Positions 1 to 9,380 of a stretch of DNA of 32,542 nucleotides are shown in pieces. The translations under genes were made by a program, and so were the position numbers. The notes below the pieces were generated by a model, which saw only the letters and a program-made list of their open reading frames with translations, searched no databases and had not been told where the DNA came from. Source of the DNA: Legionella sp. (GTDB lineage Bacteria; Pseudomonadota; Gammaproteobacteria; Legionellales; Legionellaceae); contig PKDH01000043.1 in assembly GCA_002863045.1 (NCBI GenBank), positions 1-32,542 of the forward strand. Reading direction: 5' to 3'. Position 1 is the first letter of the stretch. Every line of letters starts with the position of its first letter.

Positions 1-1
1 T

Positions 2-139
2 AAAGCCCACACACGTGCTTTAATCAGCCAGAAAGGCAACACCATTGTGGCAAGTATTGGTGATCAATACAGTGACATTAAAGGCGGTTATGCACAAAAA
101 GGCTTTAAGCTACCTAACCCTTACTATTTCATTTCTTAA
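2..139 (+). CDS. HAD-superfamily acid phosphatase, 3' end only
   Basis: Only the last 45 codons are present; the gene begins left of the window. The tail reads GDQYSDIKGGYA followed by KGFKLPNPYYFIS and a TAA stop. The GDQ-SD-GG block and the KLPNP ending are typical of the C-terminus of class B / subfamily IIIB HAD acid phosphatases (plant VSP-like and lipoprotein e(P4)-like enzymes), which hydrolyse phosphomonoesters, usually in the periplasm or outer membrane. The aspartate in GD would be a metal-binding motif IV residue. Signal peptide and nucleophile motif cannot be seen. The gene converges on greA and shares a two-way terminator with it. Confidence 0.7.
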   Translation, partial: KAHTRALISQKGNTIVASIGDQYSDIKGGYAQKGFKLPNPYYFIS

Positions 140-160
140 ATTTTTTTCAAAATCGATAAG

Positions 161-217
161 TCTAAGCGTGCCACCATTTAAATAAAACTTAAGTGGCACG
201 GCTTTAGTCTTTTTTTA
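161..217. terminator. Bidirectional rho-independent terminator
   Basis: A GTGCCAC/GTGGCAC stem extends outward as AAGC/GCTT and AGTC/GACT-like pairs with two small bulges. On the + strand it is followed by an uninterrupted run of seven T. The minus strand also has T-rich sequence past the hairpin, with a further A-run at 138-147. It separates the convergent phosphatase and greA genes and probably ends both transcripts. Confidence 0.75.
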
Positions 218-218
218 A

Positions 219-695
219 TTAATCGTAATGAACCGCTAAAATCTCATACTCTACTGGGCCATCAGGGGTTTGCACAATCACTAAATCATCGACAAATTTA
301 CCAATTAATGCGCGCCCAATGGGTGAATTATAAGAAATTTTATTCAATTTAATATCGGCTTCATCTTCACCAACAATTTGAAAGGTCATTTCGGCGTCTG
401 TAGATATTTGACATACCTCAACGGTTGTACCAAAGACCACTTTACCGTTATTGGTCAATTTGGTGACGTCAATGATTTGTACTTGCGATAATTTACTTTC
501 TAGTTCTTGAATACGTCCTTCGTTAAAACTTTGTTGCTCACGTGCAGCATGATATTCGGCATTTTCTTTCAAATCGCCATGCGCTCTGGCAGTGGCGATG
601 GCTTCAATAATACGCGGACGCTCAATACTTTTAAGCTGCTGTAATTCTTCTTTGAGTGCTTGAGCACCTTTAACTGTCATAGGATGAGTTTGCAT
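219..695 (-). CDS. greA: Transcription elongation factor GreA
   Basis: GreA rescues backtracked RNA polymerase by inserting its coiled-coil tip into the secondary channel and stimulating transcript cleavage. The 158-residue protein has the family's normal length. It opens [18 protein letters not shown], and the tip carries the [16 protein letters not shown] block (residues about 40-55) with the conserved acidic D/E residues. The C-terminal FKBP-like domain includes GEDEADI and [10 protein letters not shown]. The start follows carB by only 9 bases, so the gene is probably read from the carB transcript. A strong hairpin terminator follows. Nothing is unusual in the sequence. Confidence 0.97.
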   Translation of the reverse strand: MQTHPMTVKGAQALKEELQQLKSIERPRIIEAIATARAHGDLKENAEYHAAREQQSFNEGRIQELESKLSQVQIIDVTKLTNNGKVVFGTTVEVCQISTDAEMTFQIVGEDEADIKLNKISYNSPIGRALIGKFVDDLVIVQTPDGPVEYEILAVHYD

Positions 696-704
696 AATGA
701 ACCT

Positions 705-3700
705 CTAATGTAAATCTTGTAAACAAGTCACCGTTTCGCGGTCTTCGTATTTCATGGCAAGACATGCGGCTTCTGCACCAGAAAGGGTCGTTGTATAACT
801 TACCTTATGTTGTAGCGCGTTTCGTCTGATTGAAAAAGAATCTGCGATGGCTTGTTTGCCTTCGGTTGTATTAACAATAAAATCAATTTCGTGATTTTTG
901 ATAAAATCTACTACATGTGGGCGCCCTTCTGCAACTTTAAAAACACGCCGACACGGGATATCAGCCGCTTGTAAAAGTAATGCTGTACCGCGTGTGGCCA
1001 TTATCTCAAACCCTAACTGAATTAGCCGTTTGGCAATTTCACCCACACGCGCTTTATCAGCATCGCGCACTGACACAAATGCACAACGTCTTTTAATAAT
1101 ATGGGCATGAGCGCCTAGCTGCGCTTTGGCATATGCCTGACCAAACCGCCTGGCAATTCCCATAACCTCACCCGTTGATTTCATTTCAGGCCCCAAGATT
1201 GAATCAACGCCTGCAAATTTAATAAAAGGAAAGACGGGTAATTTAACTGAATAAAAAGCGGGCATAGGATAATGCTGGCTTAATCCTTGGGCTTTTAAAC
1301 TAATGCCCAGTTTACAACGCATGGCAATTTTGGCCAATTCGAGACCCGTGGCTTTAGAAACAAAAGGCACAGTACGTGAGGCACGTGGATTGACTTCTAA
1401 CACATAAATATCATCAGCTTGAATCGCAAATTGTGCATTGACCAAACCCACGACATTGAGCTTTAAGGCCATTTGTCGCAATTGCTCAATTAAGTCTTGT
1501 TGTACTACCACACTTAAACGAAAAGGAGGCAGTGTGCAGGCCGAATCACCTGAGTGAACCCCGGCTTGCTCAATATGTTCCATAATGCCACCTATCATCA
1601 CATCCTGGCCATCGCACACCGCATCAATATCCACTTCAGTAGCATCGTTTAAAAATTTATCTAATAGAATAGGCGATGAATTAGCCGTATTTAAATTATG
1701 GGTTAAATAATGGGTTAAATCTTCTTCACTGTAAGCAATCTCCATACCGCGTCCACCTAAGACATACGATGGCCTGACTACAAGCGGGTAACCAATCTTT
1801 TGTGCCACTTCTAATGCTTCATCCAAATGATGAACAATGCCGTTGGCTGGTTGATGCAAATTAAGCGCTTGAACCAAAGCTTGAAAACGCTTACGGTCTT
1901 CAGCCTCATCAATGGCCTCAGGCGAGGTGCCAAGGATTGGGACACCCAAGTCCGCAAGCTTTTTAGCCAGTTTTAAGGGAGTTTGTCCACCATATTGCAC
2001 CACCACACCTAAAGGTTCTTCAAGCTTGGCAATCGTCAATACATCTTCAAGTGTTACCGGCTCAAAATACAAACGGTCTGAAGTATCAACGTCAGTTGAG
2101 ACTGTTTCGGGGTTACAGTTCACCATAATGGTTTGATAACCTGCTTCGCGAAGAGCCATGGCGGCATGCACACAACAATAATCAAATTCAATACCCTGAC
2201 CAATACGATTAGGGCCGCCACCGATAATCATGACCTTTTTGGTCTTTTTCTCAGGCCTAGCTTCGCATAGGGTTTGATACGTTGAGTAAAAATAAGCTGT
2301 CGTAGTGGGAAATTCACCTGCACATGAATCAATGCGCTTATAAACTGGGTTAATATGCCATTGTTGGCGCTGGTTTCTAACCGCATCCTCTCTGCAGTTT
2401 AATAAAAAAGCAAGATAAGCATCCGCAAAACCACGTTGTTTTAAATATCTTAAATCAGACTCTGTCACACCCTCGAGGCTTTTGCCTTCCAACACTTGCT
2501 CAAGCACCACCAGATGCTTAATTTGTGCTAAAAACCAGGGGTCAATACGGCTTTCTTGATAAATCTCTTCAAGTGTTAAACCATGCCTAAAGCCATCTGC
2601 CACATACCATAATCTATCCGGCGTAGGTTCGCGTATTAAACCACGCAAACGCGCTAAATTTTTACCGCGAAATAATGGCTGTAAACCAGTGCGATTGATT
2701 TCTAAACCACGGATGGCTTTTTGTAAAGATTCTTGAAAATTTGAACCCATCGCCATGACTTCTCCAACCGACTTCATTTGTGTGGTTAATACCTGGGAAG
2801 TTTGCGGAAATTTATCAAAATTAAATCTGGGAATCTTGGTCACCACATAGTCAATCGAAGGCTCAAACGAGGCCGGTGTTTTATTACCCGTTATTTCATT
2901 TAACAGCTCATCTAAGGTGTAACCTACAGCAAGTTTGGCAGCGATTTTAGCAATAGGAAAACCAGTGGCTTTTGAGGCTAACGCTGAGCTTCGTGATACA
3001 CGCGGATTCATTTCTACGACCAGCATGCGTCCATCTTCAGGATTAATAGCAAATTGGACATTGGAGCCACCTGTATTCACGCCCACAGCACGCAGCACTG
3101 CAATGGCTGCATCACGCATGCGCTGATATTCTTTATCCGTTAAAGTTTGAGCAGGTGCCACGGTGATGGAATCACCGGTATGAACACCCATAGGGTCTAA
3201 ATTTTCAATGGTACAAACAATGATGCAATTGTCTTTAGCATCACGCACCACTTCCATTTCAAATTCTTTCCATCCTAAAACCGATTCATCTAATAATAAT
3301 TCATGGGTTGGTGATAACTCCAAACCCCGCGTACAAATTTCTTCAAATTCCTCACGATTATACGCAATACCGCCTCCACTCCCACCCATCGTAAAAGATG
3401 GCCTGATGATCGTCGGAAAACCTAGCTGCGCTTGCACTTGAAATGCCTCTTCAAGACTATGAGCGATGGCAGAATGGGGCATCTCTAAACCAATTTTTTT
3501 CATCAGCTTACGAAATTTATCGCGATCTTCGGCTTTATCAATGGCCTCACGAGTGGCACCTATCATCTCAACGTTATATTGGTTTAAAACACCTTCGCGC
3601 ACCAAATCAAGCGCACAATTAAGGGCTGTTTGTCCGCCCATTGTCGGTAAGAGCGCATCAGGGCGTTCTTTAGCAATAATACGTGCGACTTCTGGCCACT

Positions 3701-3908
3701 GCACAGGTTCAATATAGGTGGCATCCGCAAAAGTTGGGTCAGTCATGATGGTTGCGGGATTTGAGTTGACTAAAATCACCCGGTACCCTTCGGCTTTTAA
3801 AGCGCGTACCGCTTGAGTCCCGGAATAATCAAACTCACAAGCCTGACCAATCACAATAGGACCTGCTCCTAAAATAAGAATCGATTGAATATCAGTACGT
3901 TTTGGCAT
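705..3908 (-). CDS. carB: Carbamoyl-phosphate synthase large chain
   Basis: Makes carbamoyl phosphate from bicarbonate, ATP and glutamine-derived ammonia for pyrimidine and arginine synthesis. It is full length (1067 residues from ATG) with the duplicated ATP-grasp architecture: an N-terminal carboxyphosphate half ([46 protein letters not shown]) and a C-terminal carbamoyl-phosphate half ([51 protein letters not shown]), then the MGS-like allosteric domain. A GTG two codons further upstream is possible, but MPKRTD is the family N-terminus. No clear Shine-Dalgarno is visible. The partner carA is not adjacent: the upstream neighbour is an ElyC-like gene, 50 bases away. Confidence 0.97.
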   Translation of the reverse strand: MPKRTDIQSILILGAGPIVIGQACEFDYSGTQAVRALKAEGYRVILVNSNPATIMTDPTFADATYIEPVQWPEVARIIAKERPDALLPTMGGQTALNCALDLVREGVLNQYNVEMIGATREAIDKAEDRDKFRKLMKKIGLEMPHSAIAHSLEEAFQVQAQLGFPTIIRPSFTMGGSGGGIAYNREEFEEICTRGLELSPTHELLLDESVLGWKEFEMEVVRDAKDNCIIVCTIENLDPMGVHTGDSITVAPAQTLTDKEYQRMRDAAIAVLRAVGVNTGGSNVQFAINPEDGRMLVVEMNPRVSRSSALASKATGFPIAKIAAKLAVGYTLDELLNEITGNKTPASFEPSIDYVVTKIPRFNFDKFPQTSQVLTTQMKSVGEVMAMGSNFQESLQKAIRGLEINRTGLQPLFRGKNLARLRGLIREPTPDRLWYVADGFRHGLTLEEIYQESRIDPWFLAQIKHLVVLEQVLEGKSLEGVTESDLRYLKQRGFADAYLAFLLNCREDAVRNQRQQWHINPVYKRIDSCAGEFPTTTAYFYSTYQTLCEARPEKKTKKVMIIGGGPNRIGQGIEFDYCCVHAAMALREAGYQTIMVNCNPETVSTDVDTSDRLYFEPVTLEDVLTIAKLEEPLGVVVQYGGQTPLKLAKKLADLGVPILGTSPEAIDEAEDRKRFQALVQALNLHQPANGIVHHLDEALEVAQKIGYPLVVRPSYVLGGRGMEIAYSEEDLTHYLTHNLNTANSSPILLDKFLNDATEVDIDAVCDGQDVMIGGIMEHIEQAGVHSGDSACTLPPFRLSVVVQQDLIEQLRQMALKLNVVGLVNAQFAIQADDIYVLEVNPRASRTVPFVSKATGLELAKIAMRCKLGISLKAQGLSQHYPMPAFYSVKLPVFPFIKFAGVDSILGPEMKSTGEVMGIARRFGQAYAKAQLGAHAHIIKRRCAFVSVRDADKARVGEIAKRLIQLGFEIMATRGTALLLQAADIPCRRVFKVAEGRPHVVDFIKNHEIDFIVNTTEGKQAIADSFSIRRNALQHKVSYTTTLSGAEAACLAMKYEDRETVTCLQDLH

Positions 3909-3958
3909 AATCACTACATCAGATAAAAGTAAGCTATTTTACCTTTTTTAAGATGCTT

Positions 3959-4729
3959 TCAGGAAGAGGCAGTCGCTTTTTGCCACATCATGCCTAATAA
4001 TTCATGTATAACCACGCTCAGATACACCAAATTTCGCGCGTTAGGAATGATGTTACGCATCCTGCGTTCATCCTGCCAAAAATAGGTAAAATCTGTGGGT
4101 GCGGCCAAAGGATGCAAATGGTATTGGCAGGCGATATTAAACGCACGCGGCATATGAACCGCTGAGGTTACCAAGTAAAACGGCGCTTCTTGCACAATCG
4201 CTTTTAAATAATACATTTGTTGTTTGGTATTTAACGCGCGCTCTTCAAGAATGATATCTTCTAACAACACACCATTTTGTTGCGCTAGAATTTTTAACTG
4301 TGCGGCTTCTGAGGGCGCATCTGATACGCTTGCACCGGATAATACCAATTTTGCCTTAGGTAGATGTTGATATAATCGTATGCCTTCTAATAACCTTTTA
4401 ATACTAACACCATTGAGACTTTCATAAGCGTTTAGATTTGATTGGTCTGCTTGTCCACCACTTAGCACCACCACCCAATGAATACATGGCTTTGGCATAA
4501 TGACTTTGGTAAAACGCTGTTCAAGCATGTAAGTTAAATATTGCGGTAACCAACCGGTACTTGCTATCAATAAAAAACTTATAAGCACTAACCATATTAT
4601 TTTAGCCAAACAATGAAAGCGGCGACAAAGACACCAAAACAAAAAAAGCAACATAAACCCCAGCACGCATAAAGGGTCACACAAAGCCTCAATGAAGTGC
4701 CTAAACTCACGTGTTGGGTCAGCTACCAC
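3959..4729 (-). CDS. DUF218 / ElyC-YdcF-like envelope protein
   Basis: A 256-residue protein with two hydrophobic segments near the N-terminus (about 18-35 and 42-60), then a DUF218 domain. Recognisable family elements are VVVLSGG, a KLVLSGA strand, a central SEAAQLK helix and LVTSAVHMPRA. E. coli ElyC (YcbC) has the same two-TM plus DUF218 plan and acts in peptidoglycan and lipid-carrier homeostasis; SanA and YdcF are other relatives, so the exact role is unproven. Translation starts at GTG. An AAGGAG Shine-Dalgarno overlaps the lptG stop codon, six bases before the GTG, which indicates coupling to lptG. Confidence 0.8.
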   Translation of the reverse strand: MVADPTREFRHFIEALCDPLCVLGFMLLFLFWCLCRRFHCLAKIIWLVLISFLLIASTGWLPQYLTYMLEQRFTKVIMPKPCIHWVVVLSGGQADQSNLNAYESLNGVSIKRLLEGIRLYQHLPKAKLVLSGASVSDAPSEAAQLKILAQQNGVLLEDIILEERALNTKQQMYYLKAIVQEAPFYLVTSAVHMPRAFNIACQYHLHPLAAPTDFTYFWQDERRMRNIIPNARNLVYLSVVIHELLGMMWQKATASS

Positions 4730-4739
4730 CCATTACTCC

Positions 4740-5801
4740 TTATCGAACTTGGCGCATCAGCCATGCGGCAAAACCGGCAAAAATAATAATCGGTGCGATA
4801 ACTGCCGTAACAGGTGACCACTGTAGTACCTGGCTTAAGGGACCAAAAAAACGGCTAACCAGATAAAAACTAAATCCTGTAACAGCACCTACCAATAATT
4901 TTGACCCCATGGTTGAAGAACGCAGCGGCCCGAAGATAAAAGGAATGGCTAACAGCATCATGACACAGGTAGTCAGCGGCTGAAATATACGCTGCCAAAA
5001 AGCAAGCTGATACAAGCTTTTGGCGGAATGACTTTTCTTTTGCGCATGCACATAGCGATATAAATCTTGCAGCGTCATTTCATCCGGTTCGCTATTATTG
5101 GCATTAAGCATGCCTGGTTTAATATTAACCGGCCAAAGCATTTTCTTAACAGCCACAGATTTAATTTGATTGGGTTTTAACTCAGTTATTTGAACCCCAT
5201 ACGCTTGCCAATGTCGCCGCTCAAATGTAATGCGCTCAATATTATAAATCCGGGTTAAATCATGCTTATCAAAATGAAATTGATAAACATGGTTTAACAC
5301 ATTATTCGGTAAAATGGTTTGAATAAACATATAATCGTGGTTATAGCGCAACCATACACCTTGCGCAGTACGCAAAGCCTGCCCATAGCTTAACGCGTGA
5401 AGCCGCAAATCATGCCCCCAATAAGCAAGCTTTGGTACCACACTTTCACCCAAAGCTGTGACAATCAATACCAATATCATGGCCACTTTTAATACCGCCA
5501 AAGTAATACGCAAAATTGACACACCTGCCGCACGCATCACGATTAATTCACGATGGTTAGCCAAAAGACCTAAACCAATTAAGCTGCCAAGTAGACTTGC
5601 CATCGGAAAAAATAAATAAACCTGATACGGCATTTGCGATAACACATAAAGTATTACTTGCCCTAGATGAAAATTAGCGCGTCCCAAATCATCTAGTTGA
5701 CTAACAAATAACATAAAAATTTGTAAACCCGCGAGCATCAATGTGACCAACACCATGCTTGATAGCACAGTTTGCGCGATATAGCGGTCTAATCGTTTCA
5801 T
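4740..5801 (-). CDS. lptG: LPS export permease LptG
   Basis: Inner-membrane subunit of the LptB2FG ABC transporter that extracts lipopolysaccharide and pushes it to the LptC-A-D bridge. Using the ATG at MKRLDRYIAQTVL gives 353 residues, matching the family; a longer frame running back into lptF is less likely. The typical layout is visible: three N-terminal TM segments with LMLAGLQIFMLFVSQLDDLG and the cytoplasmic coupling sequence ANHRELIVMRAAGVS, a periplasmic beta-jellyroll domain, then three C-terminal TM segments (about 280-353). The start lies 5 bases after the lptF stop, and a GAGG lies upstream of it. Confidence 0.95.
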   Translation of the reverse strand: MKRLDRYIAQTVLSSMVLVTLMLAGLQIFMLFVSQLDDLGRANFHLGQVILYVLSQMPYQVYLFFPMASLLGSLIGLGLLANHRELIVMRAAGVSILRITLAVLKVAMILVLIVTALGESVVPKLAYWGHDLRLHALSYGQALRTAQGVWLRYNHDYMFIQTILPNNVLNHVYQFHFDKHDLTRIYNIERITFERRHWQAYGVQITELKPNQIKSVAVKKMLWPVNIKPGMLNANNSEPDEMTLQDLYRYVHAQKKSHSAKSLYQLAFWQRIFQPLTTCVMMLLAIPFIFGPLRSSTMGSKLLVGAVTGFSFYLVSRFFGPLSQVLQWSPVTAVIAPIIIFAGFAAWLMRQVR

Positions 5802-5806
5802 ATGGG

Positions 5807-6886
5807 TTACACCAACCTCATGCGATTTCGCCAAATCATAAAAATGGCCATAGCTAAAAATATAAGATGAACCCAACTCATGCCAAGCCACAACCCCACT
5901 TTGCCACTTAAAAGCCAATCTCGTGCCACAAACAATAAATTGGCATAGATAATATACAATAATATGGCTGGTAAAATGCGGGCAAATTTACCAGTTCTAG
6001 GATTGATATAACTTAAGGGTATAGCAAGTAACGTTAAAATTAAGACCATCAAAGGAATAGATAATCGCCACTGTAACTCTGCCGCTTTGCGCACATCAGG
6101 GTTAAAAAAAGGTAGTAAATCGAGCGTTTTCAAGGTACGTGTATCTTGTTTTGCGGAAAAAGTCGGGTGCGGTAAACGTGCTTTATATTGCGCAAATTTA
6201 GTCACCCGAAAAGCTGCAGAGCCTGGTATGCCTTCATATTCTTGTCCTTGATTTAAAACGATATAATCTTCTTTGGTATGGTTATCTTTCACAAAAAAAG
6301 CATGATCAGCCCACATGATTTTCCAGGATAAAACGGTGTTTTTAAGCACAGGCTCGGCAAAAAATAAATGTTGTGCTTGGGTGTGTCGTCTGTTCATGGC
6401 TTCCACATAAAACATTTCACCTTTTTTACCTACCGCATTAAATTGACCTGGCACAATGGTCTGAATAAGTGTTTGAATGCCTGAGGTTTTAATCAACCGC
6501 GCCCGCTCAATGGCAATAAGTGGACTTATCCACATCACAATCATTCCCACGAATAGGCATACCACCAACGCCATGATATAACTGTGTTTAAGTAATTGAT
6601 TCGGTCCATAACCACATGCTTTAAGCACCGTCATTTCATGTTCAGCATAAAGCCGTCCATAGGCTAATAAAAGGGCAATATAAAACCCTAATGGCAACAG
6701 TAAACTCATAAGATTTGGTAACTCAAGCATCATCAATTTCATAATAATGCTCAAAGGAATTTGTCCACTCACCGCACGATTTAAATAACGCACAAACTGA
6801 TTGCTCATAAAAATAAGCAGTAAAATGGTGGTCAAAGCAGCTAAAGTTAACCATACTTCTCTGGCTAAATAGCGAAATATAATCAC
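5807..6886 (-). CDS. lptF: LPS export permease LptF
   Basis: Partner permease of LptG in LPS export. The best start is the GTG at VIIFRYLAREVW, which matches the family N-terminus (E. coli MIIIRYLVRE) and gives 359 residues. ATGs 42-45 bases upstream would add an atypical extension and fall at or before the predicted transcription start. TM segments flank a periplasmic domain, the coupling helix contains EHEMTVLKACGYG, and the C-terminal block has AELQWRLSIPLMVLILTLLAIPLSYINPRTGK in order (residues about 265-300). It heads the run lptF-lptG-elyC-carB-greA and is divergent from pepA. Confidence 0.94.
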   Translation of the reverse strand: MIIFRYLAREVWLTLAALTTILLLIFMSNQFVRYLNRAVSGQIPLSIIMKLMMLELPNLMSLLLPLGFYIALLLAYGRLYAEHEMTVLKACGYGPNQLLKHSYIMALVVCLFVGMIVMWISPLIAIERARLIKTSGIQTLIQTIVPGQFNAVGKKGEMFYVEAMNRRHTQAQHLFFAEPVLKNTVLSWKIMWADHAFFVKDNHTKEDYIVLNQGQEYEGIPGSAAFRVTKFAQYKARLPHPTFSAKQDTRTLKTLDLLPFFNPDVRKAAELQWRLSIPLMVLILTLLAIPLSYINPRTGKFARILPAILLYIIYANLLFVARDWLLSGKVGLWLGMSWVHLIFLAMAIFMIWRNRMRLV

Positions 6887-6929
6887 GTGTTTAGTCTCAT
6901 TTACCGAATGATGCGCACAGGTGAGCATC

Positions 6930-6958
6930 ATTTTGGCTTAAACTTGGTTGGTTCGCAA
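6930..6958 (-). promoter_or_regulatory. Candidate lptF promoter
   Basis: On the minus strand, TTGCGA (-35) and CAAAAT (-10) are separated by 17 bases. Transcription would start about 37 bases before the GTG of lptF. Each hexamer matches the sigma-70 consensus at 4 of 6 positions. The -35 overlaps the inverted repeat at 6957-6977. Confidence 0.35.
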
Positions 6959-6977
6959 TCTTCTTCAAAGGAAGATT
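6957..6977. repeat. 7-bp inverted repeat in the lptF/pepA divergent region
   Basis: AATCTTC and GAAGATT are perfect complements separated by seven bases. The repeat sits between the two divergent genes and touches the predicted lptF -35, so it could be an operator or just a small hairpin. Confidence 0.4.
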
Positions 6978-6982
6978 ATTAT

Positions 6983-7010
6983 TTGCAGCAGAAAAAAGTT
7001 TTTGTACACT
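6983..7010 (+). promoter_or_regulatory. Candidate pepA promoter
   Basis: TTGCAG and TACACT are spaced 16 bases apart, which would place transcription start near 7017, about 20 bases before the pepA ATG. The -35 match is weak (3 of 6); the -10 matches at 4 of 6. Confidence 0.3.
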
Positions 7011-7037
7011 GTTGTTTTTGTCAGGTAATTACTCATT

Positions 7038-8477
7038 ATGAACTATCAACTTTTAACTACCCTGCCCCAACATACACACCCTTTGTTAGTCATTAGTTTT
7101 TTTGCCGATGACCCACTTGACACCATGCTGCCACTGCCTCTAACTGCAACACTTCATGCAACGCTTAGCCAACTTACCAAAGGTCAACATCATTGGCATG
7201 TGACAGAACATCATCAAACAGTATTATTTATCGCTTGTGGTACCAAAGATAAGTTTGATATACATGCATTTAAAGCGCATCTTACAAGCATCACCCATTT
7301 ACTTACTAGCCATTCGAGTGATTCTTTACTAGTGTGTATGCCCCAACTGCTAGATCTTTCGGCCAATCAGGCACTAGAACAAATTGTTTTACACCTTGAT
7401 GCACATTTTTATGAATTAAACGATTATAAAACCACTAAGCCCCCCGCGCGCAAATTAACCCATATTGATATCTACTTACCCGATGCCACCCAAAAAGCTT
7501 TAGATAATGCCACAGCCTTAGCCAAAGGCATTAGTTTAACCAAACGCTTGGCTGATTTACCCGCTAATGTATGTACGCCACGCTTTTTAGGTGAGCAAGC
7601 TTTAAATTTGGCCAAAGAGCATGCTCATATCAAAACAACCTTACTTTTTAAAGAAGACATTCAAGCCCTTAATATGAATGCCTATTTGGCAGTAGCTCAA
7701 GGCAGCCATGAGCCACCTTGTTTTATTGAGATGACTTATACCAATGCAGGCACAGCTAAACCTATTGTTTTAATTGGTAAAGGTGTGACATTCGATTCAG
7801 GCGGCCTAACACTCAAGCCTGGAAATGTTATGGATGAGATGAAATATGATATGGCAGGTGCGGCCAGTGTCATTGGCACGCTTAAAGCATGTGCTTTACT
7901 AAAATTACCGATAAACGTGGTGGGTCTTATTGCAGCCACTGAAAATATGCCAGGTGGCGGCGCGGTCAAGCCTGGCGATATTGTCAAAAGCATGTCAGGT
8001 CAAACCATCGAAATTTTAAATACTGATGCTGAGGGTCGTTTAACACTTGCAGATGCCCTGACTTATGCTTCACGCTTTAAACCTGAGTCTGTGATTGACA
8101 TTGCAACTTTAACTGGAGCAGTTATTGTGGCGTTGGGGCATCAAACAACGGGTCTTATGACGCGCGATGAAGCACTGGCCGAACGTTTACTAACCGCAAG
8201 TGCGACAAGCCTTGATGATTGTTGGCGACTGCCTATGGATAGTCGCTATGATAAAGCGCTTGATAGCCCGATAGCCGACATGATAAATGCGCGTTTTGAG
8301 CGCAGTGCCGGTAGCATTACAGCTGCTTGCTTTCTAGCTCGCTTTGCACAAGATTTTCCATGGGCACATCTTGATATTGCTGGAACCGCCTGGATACCAG
8401 GAAGCAAACCCCAGGCTACAGGGCGCCCTGTGGCTTTATTGACCCAGCTATTAAGGTCTTATGCTCATGCGAGTTGA
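7038..8477 (+). CDS. pepA: Leucyl aminopeptidase (M17), PepA type
   Basis: Cytosolic hexameric two-metal exopeptidase that removes N-terminal residues, especially leucine. The 479-residue protein has a divergent N-terminal domain and a well conserved catalytic domain: VLIGKGVTFDSGG with metal-binding Lys and Asp, LKPGNVMDEMKYDMAGAA, GGGAVKPGDIV and the NTDAEGR signature that supplies Asp and Glu ligands and the catalytic Arg. In E. coli, PepA also binds DNA at carAB and at Xer recombination sites; whether this one does cannot be seen. It is divergent from lptF and overlaps holC by 11-17 bases, the canonical arrangement. A second M17 peptidase lies 2.5 kb downstream. Confidence 0.95.
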   Translation: MNYQLLTTLPQHTHPLLVISFFADDPLDTMLPLPLTATLHATLSQLTKGQHHWHVTEHHQTVLFIACGTKDKFDIHAFKAHLTSITHLLTSHSSDSLLVCMPQLLDLSANQALEQIVLHLDAHFYELNDYKTTKPPARKLTHIDIYLPDATQKALDNATALAKGISLTKRLADLPANVCTPRFLGEQALNLAKEHAHIKTTLLFKEDIQALNMNAYLAVAQGSHEPPCFIEMTYTNAGTAKPIVLIGKGVTFDSGGLTLKPGNVMDEMKYDMAGAASVIGTLKACALLKLPINVVGLIAATENMPGGGAVKPGDIVKSMSGQTIEILNTDAEGRLTLADALTYASRFKPESVIDIATLTGAVIVALGHQTTGLMTRDEALAERLLTASATSLDDCWRLPMDSRYDKALDSPIADMINARFERSAGSITAACFLARFAQDFPWAHLDIAGTAWIPGSKPQATGRPVALLTQLLRSYAHAS

Positions 8478-8901
8478 TTTTTATTTATTACCTACCGACT
8501 CATCGGATGATAAAGACCTTTTCATATGTCGTTTGCTGGAAAAAATTTATCATCGTCATCATGAGGTTTTTGTCGCATGCGATACCCAACAAGAAGCTCA
8601 TGTCCTTGATGAGCTTCTATGGACGTTTAAACCAGAAAGCTTTATTCCGCATAATTTACAACACGAAGGCCCTGACATACCACCGCCTATACAATTTGGT
8701 TATGATGCAAAACCACCAGCAAGATTTAACGATATCTTGTTAAATCTACAACCCCAAGTGCCCGATTTTTACGCGCGCTTTAAACGCATTATTGAGATTG
8801 TGCCTAATGATGCTAGTGCTAAAGATTTAAGTCGTCGGCGTTTTCGTTGGCATCGTGCTAAACAACACCAAATACAAACCCACACAATAGAGCAGACTTA
8901 A
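8461..8901 (+). CDS. holC: DNA polymerase III subunit chi
   Basis: Clamp-loader accessory subunit linking the replisome to SSB. The 146-residue protein has the family hallmarks: VDFYLLP at the N-terminus, VFVACDTQQEAHVLDELLW, then SFIPHNL with the invariant His-Asn, and DILLNL before the C-terminal helix. Two starts are possible: ATG at 8461 (AAGG four bases upstream) or ATG at 8467, which fits homologue N-termini better. Both overlap the end of pepA, implying translational coupling. The usual downstream neighbour valS is absent; the convergent gene rpsT lies there instead. Confidence 0.92.
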   Translation: MLMRVDFYLLPTDSSDDKDLFICRLLEKIYHRHHEVFVACDTQQEAHVLDELLWTFKPESFIPHNLQHEGPDIPPPIQFGYDAKPPARFNDILLNLQPQVPDFYARFKRIIEIVPNDASAKDLSRRRFRWHRAKQHQIQTHTIEQT

Positions 8902-8942
8902 GTTTGAAGATAAAAAGTGACGATATTTGAATAAATAGCAAG

Positions 8943-8970
8943 TTAGGTCTGAATCATTTATCAGACCTAA
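8943..8970. terminator. Hairpin between convergent holC and rpsT
   Basis: TTAGGTCTGA and TCAGACCTAA are a perfect 10-bp stem with an 8-base loop, lying 6 bases beyond the rpsT stop and 42 beyond holC. No long T-run follows on either strand, so it may stabilise 3' ends or terminate weakly in both directions. Confidence 0.6.
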
Positions 8971-8975
8971 GGCAA

Positions 8976-9239
8976 TTAAGCGAGTGCATTTACCCGTAGG
9001 GATAAACGGCTTTTAATACGAGCAGCTTTGTTCTTATGAATTAAACCCTTGCCTACTGCTTTATCAATAATAGGTTGAGCTTTGTCGTACGCTTGCTTTG
9101 CTAAAGTCTTATCACCTGCTTCTAAAGCTTTGACTATATTTTTAATGTAAGTACGATACATAGACTTAGCACTGGCATTGTGTCGACGTAGTTTTTCATT
9201 TTGACGTGCGCGCTTTATCGCAGACTTGATGTTTGCCAC
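8976..9239 (-). CDS. rpsT: 30S ribosomal protein S20
   Basis: Primary 16S rRNA-binding protein of the small subunit body. It has 87 residues, highly basic and all-helical: ANIKSAIKRARQNEKLRRHN at the N-terminus, KTLAKQAYDKAQPIIDKAVGKGLIHKNKAARIKSRL in the second half (given in order). The start is GTG, with GGAGAA eight bases upstream. A weak start codon is notable because E. coli rpsT also uses a non-ATG codon (UUG) that takes part in autoregulation. The gene is divergent from murJ and has its own strong promoter. Confidence 0.97.
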   Translation of the reverse strand: MANIKSAIKRARQNEKLRRHNASAKSMYRTYIKNIVKALEAGDKTLAKQAYDKAQPIIDKAVGKGLIHKNKAARIKSRLSLRVNALA

Positions 9240-9275
9240 TTATACTTCTCCCTTTCGAGGAACAAAAAAAAGGCA

Positions 9276-9304
9276 ATCATGCCCAATGATGCTAACATTG
9301 TCAA
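9276..9304 (-). promoter_or_regulatory. Sigma-70 promoter of rpsT
   Basis: On the minus strand there is a perfect TTGACA -35, a 17-base spacer and CATGAT as -10 (4 of 6). Transcription would begin about 30 bases before the GTG start, leaving a short leader with the GGAGAA ribosome site. Confidence 0.6.
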
Positions 9305-9380
9305 GCAAATGCTTTGTAAAACTCACTCGATTAACGCTAAAAAATTATGATAAGCTAGGACTATTTAATTCAGTACATCG

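Noticed and set aside
5802..5918. Extended N-terminus for LptG
   Set aside because: The extra 39 residues run inside lptF and do not match the family; MKRLDRYIAQT is the expected start.
6887..7096. Short + strand frame across the lptF/pepA divergent region
   Set aside because: It overlaps predicted promoters and the start of pepA in another frame; composition is not protein-like.
8474..8743. Alternative frame inside holC
   Set aside because: It is out of frame with the clear chi-subunit protein and encodes no recognisable motif.
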